From NCBI GenBank assembly GCA_013042825.1, contig JABDPL010000302.1, positions 1 through 5,900 of the forward strand: 5,900 nucleotides of DNA, in the 5' to 3' direction. Below the pieces are notes generated by a model. That model made no database searches and had not been told where the DNA came from. It saw nothing but the letters and a program-made list of their open reading frames with translations. Shown here one piece after another: positions 1-5,278 of this stretch. The first letter of the stretch is position 1, and the number at the start of each line of letters is the position of its first letter. The translations under genes were made by a program, and so were the position numbers. This stretch comes from Flavobacteriaceae bacterium (GTDB taxonomy: Bacteria > Bacteroidota > Bacteroidia > Flavobacteriales > Flavobacteriaceae).

Positions 1-123
1 GAGATAGTCACTTTTGAAGAATTGTAAATAGGGGTCATAGAACAGGTCGTTCTCAAAAAACCGAACCGCTGCCAATGCAATAACAGAAAGCATGATCAGT
101 ATGTAGCGCAACGATTTAGGCAT
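1..123 (-). CDS. Exosortase F system-associated protein, N-terminal part (cut by left window edge)
   Basis: This is the start of a small membrane protein that accompanies exosortase XrtF in flavobacteria; its biochemical role is unknown. The minus strand is open from an ATG at 123-121 to the window edge, giving 41 residues. They begin MPKSLRYILIMLSV, with a hydrophobic segment at about residues 7-20 that could be a membrane anchor. Next comes RFFENDLFYDPYLQFFKSDY, whose pattern of R-F-E-N, L-F-Y-D-P and a further F-F-K I recognise as typical of the N-terminus of this family. The ATG lies inside the last codons of xrtF, overlapping it by 8 bases, so translation is probably coupled. The rest of the gene, including its stop, is outside the window. 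The family assignment is from memory of the motif; the overlap with xrtF is seen directly. Confidence 0.78.
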   Translation of the reverse strand, partial: MPKSLRYILIMLSVIALAAVRFFENDLFYDPYLQFFKSDYL

Positions 124-658
124 TCCGCAATCTCGATATGGTAAAACGCCTTACCCAGAACATCCAAAGCAGGAAAACCAGGCCGTATATGATCAAGGGA
201 AAAATAACTGTATGTAAGATCTCACGCCTCCAGGGATAATGGTATAATCCAACCGACAGGATCACGATCCGGATAAGATTTATCGCGTAGATCATGACAC
301 TCCCCGCGAGAATATATATGATCATTCGTTTTGCGGTATCCCTGAACGCAATTATAAATGAGGCGAATAAAATAATTATGCTTACCGAATTACAGCCTTC
401 AACCACTCGCGCAACGAATTTATCATTGATGATCAATTTCATCGATGGCTCATTCTCATGCGGAATCACTGCCGCATCATATCCGAGGTTGTCTATCAGG
501 ACCTCGCTTTGCCTGGCCGTTAGATTCGTTATAAAATCCGGATAAAACCTGGAACCCACAGAATAATCGAGATATATTTTATACCCGAAAGTGAGCACAA
601 AATAAACCGACAAAAAGGTCAGAATAAAAACAATTACGGGCTTATAGGTTTTGAACAA
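116..658 (-). CDS. xrtF: Exosortase family protein XrtF
   Basis: This 180-residue integral membrane protein belongs to the exosortase/archaeosortase group, predicted cysteine transpeptidases that cleave C-terminal sorting signals at the outer face of the inner membrane. The expected triad is present: Cys89 in VVEGCNS, Arg130 in NLIRIVIL and His149 in ILHTVIFP. Hydrophobic segments lie at about residues 7-30, 90-105, 112-138 and 148-170, with a long non-cytoplasmic loop at about 31-88. The start is a TTG at 658-656. The frame upstream has no ATG, GTG or TTG before a stop at 706-704, and the next internal Met (residue 73) is too late, so TTG is the only reasonable start. The stop overlaps the start of the exosortase F-associated gene by 8 bases. 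Length and motifs fit XrtF of flavobacteria. No substrate is visible here, so its target is unknown. Confidence 0.88.
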   Translation of the reverse strand: MFKTYKPVIVFILTFLSVYFVLTFGYKIYLDYSVGSRFYPDFITNLTARQSEVLIDNLGYDAAVIPHENEPSMKLIINDKFVARVVEGCNSVSIIILFASFIIAFRDTAKRMIIYILAGSVMIYAINLIRIVILSVGLYHYPWRREILHTVIFPLIIYGLVFLLWMFWVRRFTISRLRNA

Positions 659-676
659 AGCGACTGAATCGGTTAG

Positions 677-706
677 TTGTTCTTCTTTAGAAAAACGATA
701 TTTTTA
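677..706 (+). promoter_or_regulatory. Candidate Bacteroidetes-type promoter for the GAF gene
   Basis: A TTG at 677-679 is followed after 19 bases by TATTTTTA at 699-706. This matches the Bacteroidetes sigma-factor pattern TTG-N(about 19)-TAnnTTTG except for the last base. Transcription would begin only a few bases before the ATG at 720, leaving a very short leader, which lowers confidence. The box lies in the 61-base gap shared with the divergent xrtF gene; I see no comparably good match on the other strand. Confidence 0.33.
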
Positions 707-719
707 CAAAAAAATTCTG

Positions 720-1175
720 ATGAACTTCGACTTGTTGAAATCAAAAGTAACTCAAATAGTATCAAATGACAATGATACAGTTGAAAATAGGCTTTTTAAA
801 ACCTGTGACCTATTAAAGGAGTCGGTGCCGTATTATGACTGGGTGGGATTTTACTTCAGGAATGGAAAGAAGGAGGAACTGAGATTAGGCCCTTATGTTG
901 GCGAACCCACCGATCATACGATTATCCCCTTTGGGAAAGGGATATGCGGACAAGTTGCTGTGAGCAATGAGAATTTCGTGGTACCCGATGTAAAGGCCCA
1001 GAACAATTATATCGCCTGCAGCATCGACGTGAAATCAGAGATCGTTATTCCGATTTTTGTTGAAGGAGACAATATCGGTCAGATCGATATCGATTCGAAA
1101 ACCATCGATCCATTCACTCCGGAAGACGAGCGTTTTTTAGAGTTTGTTTGTTCAGAAGTGGGGCGTATTCTTTAG
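720..1175 (+). CDS. GAF-domain protein, free methionine-(R)-sulfoxide reductase-like (YebR family)
   Basis: This 151-residue cytoplasmic protein is a single GAF domain of the YebR/fRMsr type, enzymes that reduce free methionine-R-sulfoxide. Family landmarks are YYDWVGFYF (38-46), LGPYVGEP (56-63), PFGKGICGQVAV (70-81), NYIACSIDVKSEIVIPI (96-112) and GQIDIDS (120-126). By comparison with E. coli YebR, Cys76 and Cys100 match Cys94 and Cys118, while the Cys84 position is His66; two further cysteines (29, 144) lie elsewhere. I chose the ATG at 720 because it gives the usual length and an A-rich leader. An upstream in-frame TTG at 651 would run into xrtF and add 23 unconserved residues. The gene is divergent from xrtF and separated from purH by a gap with its own promoter-like box, so it looks monocistronic. 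The fold is certain, the enzymatic activity only probable. Confidence 0.85.
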   Translation: MNFDLLKSKVTQIVSNDNDTVENRLFKTCDLLKESVPYYDWVGFYFRNGKKEELRLGPYVGEPTDHTIIPFGKGICGQVAVSNENFVVPDVKAQNNYIACSIDVKSEIVIPIFVEGDNIGQIDIDSKTIDPFTPEDERFLEFVCSEVGRIL

Positions 1176-1204
1176 TTGTTAATAACTCCGGTATTTAGTG
1201 GAAA

Positions 1205-1224
1205 AAACGGCCTGCGGGCGGTTT
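1205..1224 (+). terminator. Weak hairpin after the GAF gene, possible terminator
   Basis: AAAC at 1205-1208 pairs with GTTT at 1221-1224, and GCC at 1210-1212 pairs with GGC at 1217-1219 around a TGCG loop; a single G-G mismatch separates the two stem parts. A-rich sequence precedes it and TTTAATTT (1222-1229) overlaps its 3' arm and follows it, but there is no clean T-run. It lies 30 bases after the GAF stop. This may be a weak intrinsic terminator or a chance fold. Confidence 0.33.
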
Positions 1225-1227
1225 AAT

Positions 1228-1252
1228 TTGAGTGGGGATATCGTTACTTTTG
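1228..1252 (+). promoter_or_regulatory. Promoter of purH (Bacteroidetes -7 box)
   Basis: TACTTTTG at 1245-1252 matches the Bacteroidetes -7 consensus TAnnTTTG exactly and lies 22 bases before the purH ATG, a sensible leader length. The nearest upstream TTG (1228-1230, part of TTTG) is only 14 bases away, shorter than the usual spacing of about 17-23. The -33 element is therefore poor or absent, while the -7 box is good. Confidence 0.55.
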
Positions 1253-1259
1253 TTCACCT

Positions 1260-1272
1260 ATAACGCGGTTAT
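1260..1272. repeat. Short inverted repeat in the purH leader
   Basis: ATAAC and GTTAT form a perfect 5-base inverted repeat around a GCG spacer, ending two bases before the purH ATG. It lies downstream of the -7 box and so would be in the mRNA leader. It could be a small hairpin affecting initiation, an operator half-site pair, or chance. The sequence alone does not decide. Confidence 0.45.
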
Positions 1273-1274
1273 CC

Positions 1275-2807
1275 ATGAGCAATGTAAAAACCATTAAATC
1301 AGCCCTTGTTTCGGTATTCAGCAAGGAGGGTCTTGAACCTATTATAAGGAAACTCAATGAACTGGATGTTACCATTTATTCTACCGGTGGCACTCAAAGA
1401 TTCATAAACGAATTGGGTGTGGAGGTCATTCCTGTTGAAGACATAACCTCCTATCCCTCAATTCTCGGCGGTCGTGTAAAAACCTTACATCCTAAGGTCT
1501 TCGGGGGCATTTTGAACAGGCAGGAAAACATCCAGGACGTTGCCGAACTGGCTGAATTTGATATCCCTCAGATCGATGCCGTTATCGTTGATCTTTATCC
1601 TTTTGAAAAAACTGTTGCCAGCGGTGCCGGACACCAGGACATCATTGAAAAGATCGATATCGGAGGAATCTCCTTAATACGAGCAGCTGCGAAGAACTGT
1701 GCCGATGTTATCTGTGTCTCCTCAGTAGAAGATTATGATGAATTCCTTGAGGTCCTGAATAACGGGCAAGGACGGGTTACCGAAGATCAACGCAGACAAT
1801 TCGCAGCAAAGGCCTTTAATGTATCCTCGCATTACGATACCGCCATTTACAACTATTTCAGTGCCGGAAGTGAAGATAAGGTGCTTAAATTGAGTGAACC
1901 TCGACGGAAAGCACTCCGCTATGGAGAAAATCCGCATCAAAAGGGATTCTTTTATGGTGATTTTGATGCGTTGTTCACAAAGCTGCATGGCAAGGAGCTG
2001 AGTTATAATAATCTACTTGATGTTGATGCTGCAGTAAACCTTATGAATGAATTCCGGGGAGAGGATCCAACATTTGCTATTCTTAAACACAACAACGCCT
2101 GCGGACTGGCACAGCGGGCTACCATTAACGAGGCCTATGTAGACGCTCTTGCGGGAGATCCCGTATCTGCCTTTGGCGGAATTTTGATAAGCAACACCAC
2201 CATCGACAAGCCTACAGCTGAAGAGATCCATAAATTGTTCTGTGAGGTTGTGATCGCACCTGCATTCACCGGAGATGCCCTTGATATTCTAAAAGGGAAA
2301 AAGAACAGGATCTTACTTATCCAAAAAGAAATTAGGCTTCCCAAGCAATTGGTCAGAACCTGTTTAAACGGCATGCTTGTTCAGGATAGGGACAGCATCA
2401 CAGATTCAGAAGATATGCTTACCTACCCTACAAAGAAGCGACCATCAGAATCTGAATTAGAAGATCTGCTTTTCGCCTCCAGGATCTGCAAGCATACCAA
2501 ATCGAATACCATTGTCCTGGCAAAAAACAAACAACTCTGTGCCAGTGGCACAGGTCAAACCAGCAGAGTGGACGCCTTAAGGCAGGCGATTCACAAAGCG
2601 AAATCATTCGATTTCCAGCTCGATGGGGCCGTAATGGCAAGTGATGCATTCTTTCCATTTCCCGATTGTGTGGAAATTGCTGATAATGCCGGAATCACTG
2701 CCGTTATTCAACCCGGAGGCTCTATCAAAGATCAGTTGAGCATTGCGTATTGCGATGCCCATGATATGGCCATGGTTTTCACCGGAAAACGGCATTTCAA
2801 ACACTGA
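1275..2807 (+). CDS. purH: Bifunctional AICAR transformylase / IMP cyclohydrolase PurH
   Basis: PurH catalyses the last two steps of de novo purine synthesis in the cytoplasm: formylation of AICAR with 10-formyl-tetrahydrofolate, then closure to IMP. The 510 residues are complete and close to the family norm. The N-terminal MGS-like cyclohydrolase domain (about 1-200) shows STGGT (36-40), GGRVKTLHPKVFGG (65-78), DLYPF (106-110) and LIRAAAKN (134-141). The C-terminal transformylase domain shows LRYGENPHQ (214-222), LSYNNLLD (242-249), the catalytic Lys271-His272 in KHNNACG, DPVSAFGG (295-302), GTGQTSRVDA (425-434), ASDAFFPF (455-462) and PGGSIKD (480-486), ending in RHFKH. The loop after Lys-His reads NNAC rather than the NPxG form of E. 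coli; I believe this is common in flavobacteria. A TAnnTTTG box lies just upstream, and no other pur gene is adjacent. Confidence 0.98.
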   Translation: MSNVKTIKSALVSVFSKEGLEPIIRKLNELDVTIYSTGGTQRFINELGVEVIPVEDITSYPSILGGRVKTLHPKVFGGILNRQENIQDVAELAEFDIPQIDAVIVDLYPFEKTVASGAGHQDIIEKIDIGGISLIRAAAKNCADVICVSSVEDYDEFLEVLNNGQGRVTEDQRRQFAAKAFNVSSHYDTAIYNYFSAGSEDKVLKLSEPRRKALRYGENPHQKGFFYGDFDALFTKLHGKELSYNNLLDVDAAVNLMNEFRGEDPTFAILKHNNACGLAQRATINEAYVDALAGDPVSAFGGILISNTTIDKPTAEEIHKLFCEVVIAPAFTGDALDILKGKKNRILLIQKEIRLPKQLVRTCLNGMLVQDRDSITDSEDMLTYPTKKRPSESELEDLLFASRICKHTKSNTIVLAKNKQLCASGTGQTSRVDALRQAIHKAKSFDFQLDGAVMASDAFFPFPDCVEIADNAGITAVIQPGGSIKDQLSIAYCDAHDMAMVFTGKRHFKH

Positions 2808-2818
2808 GATCAGCAGAC

Positions 2819-2837
2819 CTGACCATATCAGTTTTTT
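2819..2837 (+). terminator. Possible intrinsic terminator of purH
   Basis: CTGA at 2819-2822 and TCAG at 2828-2831 pair around a CCATA loop and are followed at once by six T residues (2832-2837), starting 11 bases after the purH stop. The layout is that of a rho-independent terminator, but the stem is only four base pairs, so strength is doubtful. Position supports the reading, because a separate mre transcript would begin downstream. Confidence 0.4.
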
Positions 2838-2845
2838 CGAAAGTC

Positions 2846-2864
2846 CGTTATGGCTTAAATAACG
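2846..2864. repeat. Inverted repeat upstream of mreB
   Basis: CGTTAT at 2846-2851 and ATAACG at 2859-2864 form a perfect 6-base inverted repeat with a 7-base spacer (GGCTTAA). It sits between the purH terminator-like hairpin and the likely mreB promoter region. The two arms resemble the ATAAC/GTTAT arms in the purH leader, in the opposite order. It could be an operator or part of the transcription end; no known site is recognised. Confidence 0.4.
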
Positions 2865-2874
2865 TATATTTTCT

Positions 2875-2882
2875 TACATTTA
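2875..2882 (+). promoter_or_regulatory. Candidate -7 box for the mreBCD-mrdA operon
   Basis: TACATTTA at 2875-2882 matches TAnnTTTG except for the last base and would give a leader of roughly 45 bases before the mreB ATG. TATATTTT at 2865-2872 and TAATTTTA at 2918-2925 are alternatives of similar quality. The last has a TTG 15 bases upstream but lies very near the start codon. No clear -33 TTG is found for the favoured box, so the assignment is tentative. Confidence 0.28.
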
Positions 2883-2933
2883 CACCTGTCCAAGACAAGT
2901 TGATTAATACCCTCAGATAATTTTATTGAGCCC

Positions 2934-3962
2934 ATGGGATTTTTTGATTTCTTAACCGAAGAAATTGCAATAGATTTAGGTACTGCAAACACCCTGATCA
3001 TACATAATGATAAAGTAGTAGTCGACAGCCCTTCTATAGTAGCACGCGACCGTATAACCGGAAAGATCATTGCCGTTGGAAAGGAAGCGAGCATGATGCA
3101 GGGCAAGACACATGAGAACATCAAGACCATAAGGCCTTTGAAAGACGGGGTAATAGCCGATTTTGATGCGAGTGAGCAGATGATCAGCATGTTCATCAAG
3201 AACATTCCTGCACTAAAGAAAAAGCTCTTTGCTCCGGCATTGCGTATGGTCATCTGTATCCCATCCGGAATAACAGAAGTTGAGATGCGGGCTGTGAAAG
3301 AATCGGCAGAACGGGTTAACGGCAAAGAAGTTTACCTCATTCACGAACCTATGGCTGCGGCTATCGGTATTGGAGTTGACATCATGCAACCCAAGGGTAA
3401 CATGATTGTTGATATAGGCGGGGGAACAACTGAGATTGCCGTAATCGCCCTTGGAGGCATCGTTTGTGATAAGTCGGTTAAAGTTGCCGGTGACGTATTT
3501 ACCAACGATATAATTTATTACATGCGTACCCAGCACAATTTATATGTGGGGGATCGTACGGCCGAAAAGATAAAAATTCAGATAGGGGCAGCGACAGAAG
3601 ACCTTGAACTGCCTCCGGAGGATATGAGTGTACAGGGTCGTGATCTATTAACTGGAAAGCCGAAACAGGTTCAGATATCATATAGAGAAATTGCCAAAGC
3701 ACTCGATAAATCTATTCTTCGTGTTGAGGATTCGGTTATGGAAACACTCTCGCAAACACCACCTGAATTGGCAGCCGACATTTACAACACCGGAATATAT
3801 TTAGCCGGTGGTGGTTCAATGCTTCGCGGACTTGATAAACGTTTATCACAGAAAACCGACCTTCCGGTCTATATAGCCGAGGATCCGTTAAGAGCCGTCG
3901 TGCGTGGTACCGGAATTGTTTTAAAGAATCTGACTAAATACAAAAGCGTATTGATCAAATAG
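2934..3962 (+). CDS. mreB: Rod shape-determining protein MreB
   Basis: MreB is the bacterial actin homologue whose membrane-bound filaments position the elongation machinery for side-wall peptidoglycan. The 342-residue protein shows the actin-fold nucleotide motifs in order: phosphate-1 loop DLGTANT (14-20), HEPMAAAIG (137-145) with the likely catalytic Glu138, phosphate-2 loop DIGGGTTE (160-167), and adenosine loop AGGGSMLRGL (291-300). The N-terminus MGFFDFL is hydrophobic and is probably part of a membrane-binding amphipathic segment. Length is normal and no essential motif is changed. The ATG at 2934 gives the usual MGFFDF start of flavobacterial MreB. The gene is first in a co-directional block with mreC (10 bases on), mreD and mrdA, and a terminator-like hairpin separates it from purH. 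Confidence 0.98.
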   Translation: MGFFDFLTEEIAIDLGTANTLIIHNDKVVVDSPSIVARDRITGKIIAVGKEASMMQGKTHENIKTIRPLKDGVIADFDASEQMISMFIKNIPALKKKLFAPALRMVICIPSGITEVEMRAVKESAERVNGKEVYLIHEPMAAAIGIGVDIMQPKGNMIVDIGGGTTEIAVIALGGIVCDKSVKVAGDVFTNDIIYYMRTQHNLYVGDRTAEKIKIQIGAATEDLELPPEDMSVQGRDLLTGKPKQVQISYREIAKALDKSILRVEDSVMETLSQTPPELAADIYNTGIYLAGGGSMLRGLDKRLSQKTDLPVYIAEDPLRAVVRGTGIVLKNLTKYKSVLIK

Positions 3963-3972
3963 CAACTAGCGC

Positions 3973-4779
3973 ATGCAGCAGATCATCAATTTCTTCATAA
4001 GAAATAAGAATTTCTTGTTATTCCTGCTGCTTTTCCTGTTCTCGTTGTCGCTAACCATACAGTCGCACTCCTACCACAGGAGCAAGTTCATCAATTCAGC
4101 AAATTTTTTAACAGGTGGCGTATATGAGTCGGTCAACTCTATTGGCAGATACTTCGATTTGAGAAAAGAGAATGAACTTCTCCTTGAGGAGAACAACCGG
4201 CTGAAATCAATTCTCTATAACCAGGAAGATATGCTTAGCAGCACCTTATTGCCCTCAGTAGATTTCAAGCTGATCACGGCAAATGTCATTAAGAACAGCT
4301 ATTCGGCTACCAATAACTATCTTACGATTAACAAGGGAACGAATGACAGCATTAGTGCAGACCTTGGAGTGATTACCTCAAAAGGAATCGTCGGTATAAT
4401 AGATAAGGCTTCCGGTAATTATTCCCGTGTATTATCCATTTTAAACACCAATAGCCGGGTTAATGCGCAATTGATGAAAACCGATCATTTCGGAACGCTG
4501 ACATGGAATGGTGATTCTCCCCGATATGTGCAGCTTATCGATATACCTAAACAGGCACCACTTACTTCCGGAGACACGGTAATTACCGGTGGGCGGTCGA
4601 TTATTTTTCCAAAAGGAATTCCTATAGGCACTATAAGTTCCTTTAGCCTGGATGAGACTGAGAATTATTATAATGTAGAGATAGAGGTCTTTAATGACAT
4701 GACAAATATCGGTCATGTTCATATTGTCATAAACAAGAATAAAGAAGAGATCAAACAACTCGAATCTTCAGATGAATAA
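3973..4779 (+). CDS. mreC: Rod shape-determining protein MreC
   Basis: MreC is the bitopic periplasmic scaffold of the elongasome; in characterised bacteria it binds and activates PBP2. The 268 residues show a short cytoplasmic N-terminus (MQQIINFFIRNKN), one transmembrane helix at about 14-29, a coiled coil at about 62-88 rich in heptad Leu with Glu and Asn (KENELLLEENNRLKSIL), and a beta-rich MreC domain at about 98-255. Typical family features of that domain include YLTINKGTNDSI (116-127), GVITSKGIVGII (132-143), SRVNAQL (161-167) and SGDTVITGG (199-207). A short acidic tail follows. The start lies 10 bases after mreB, with no Shine-Dalgarno sequence, as usual in this phylum. The last 8 bases overlap the mreD start, favouring coupled translation. 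Confidence 0.95.
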   Translation: MQQIINFFIRNKNFLLFLLLFLFSLSLTIQSHSYHRSKFINSANFLTGGVYESVNSIGRYFDLRKENELLLEENNRLKSILYNQEDMLSSTLLPSVDFKLITANVIKNSYSATNNYLTINKGTNDSISADLGVITSKGIVGIIDKASGNYSRVLSILNTNSRVNAQLMKTDHFGTLTWNGDSPRYVQLIDIPKQAPLTSGDTVITGGRSIIFPKGIPIGTISSFSLDETENYYNVEIEVFNDMTNIGHVHIVINKNKEEIKQLESSDE

Positions 4780-5278
4780 CCAGGTTACCCTCAATATAAT
4801 CCGTTTTGTGGTCCTGGTGCTTGTGCAATCCTTAGTCCTGAACAATATCAATTTCTTGGGCTATGTGAATCCATACATTTATGTGCTGTTTATCCTGCTG
4901 TATCCGATTCAGAATAACAGACTGCTTTTCATTTTTCTGAGTTTTCTTCTCGGTTTAGGTGTTGATCTGTTTCTTGATTCAGGCGGGGTGCATGCAGCCG
5001 CAAGCGTATTCATCGCCTATATCAGGCCTGTAGTTCTGAAGTTCGCTTTTGGCATGACCTATGAACATCAAACCGTCAAGATCGGCCAGTCGGAAATCGG
5101 TCAGAGGTTCACCTATATGGGCCTTCTTATCCTAATTCATCATCTCGTTCTGATCTCGCTTGAGGTTTTTAACAGTGGGAAAATACTTCTAATCTTGAAA
5201 AAAACGTTATTCTCAAGTATCTTTACGCTTATACTTTGTGTGTTGATCACAATTTTATTTAGCCAAAAATCTAAATGA
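4772..5278 (+). CDS. mreD: Rod shape-determining protein MreD
   Basis: MreD is a small polytopic inner-membrane protein of the elongasome. It modulates MreC and PBP2 in studied species, though its molecular mechanism is less clear. The 168 residues are strongly hydrophobic, with five or six membrane segments at about 7-25, 33-47, 50-67, 74-90, 112-131 and 137-162. The motif GLGVDLFLDSGGVHAAASVFIAY is a family hallmark: residues 61-70 contain the G-x-x-x-D-x-x-x-D pattern, followed by G-x-H-A-A. The charged stretch at 96-112 is probably a loop. The ATG at 4772 lies inside the end of mreC in another frame (8-base overlap). The stop shares an ATGA with the mrdA start. Sequence conservation in this family is low, so the call rests on the motif, topology and position. 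Confidence 0.93.
   Translation: MNNQVTLNIIRFVVLVLVQSLVLNNINFLGYVNPYIYVLFILLYPIQNNRLLFIFLSFLLGLGVDLFLDSGGVHAAASVFIAYIRPVVLKFAFGMTYEHQTVKIGQSEIGQRFTYMGLLILIHHLVLISLEVFNSGKILLILKKTLFSSIFTLILCVLITILFSQKSK

Noticed and set aside
294..545. 83-residue open frame on the plus strand
   Set aside because: It lies wholly antisense to xrtF, which has clear family motifs, and its own translation looks like no recognisable protein.
651..719. N-terminal extension of the GAF protein from a TTG at 651 (23 extra residues)
   Set aside because: It would overlap the divergent xrtF start, adds sequence without family similarity, and the ATG at 720 gives the normal length.
1722..2804. Several minus-strand open frames of 66-88 residues across purH
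   Set aside because: All are antisense to strongly conserved purH sequence and show low-complexity or Cys/Ser-rich translations typical of shadow frames.
2804..2813. CTGAGATCAG palindrome at the purH stop
   Set aside because: The spacer is only two bases, too short for a hairpin, and there is no other support for a binding site.
2855..3325. 156-residue open frame on the minus strand reaching into the mreB leader
   Set aside because: Most of it is antisense to conserved mreB codons, it has no recognisable domain, and it would run through the likely mre promoter.
3213..3702. Two minus-strand open frames (107 and 67 residues) inside mreB
   Set aside because: They are antisense to the nucleotide-binding motifs of MreB and have no independent support.
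4441..4758. 105-residue minus-strand open frame inside mreC
   Set aside because: It is antisense to the conserved MreC beta domain, with no recognisable motif or leader.
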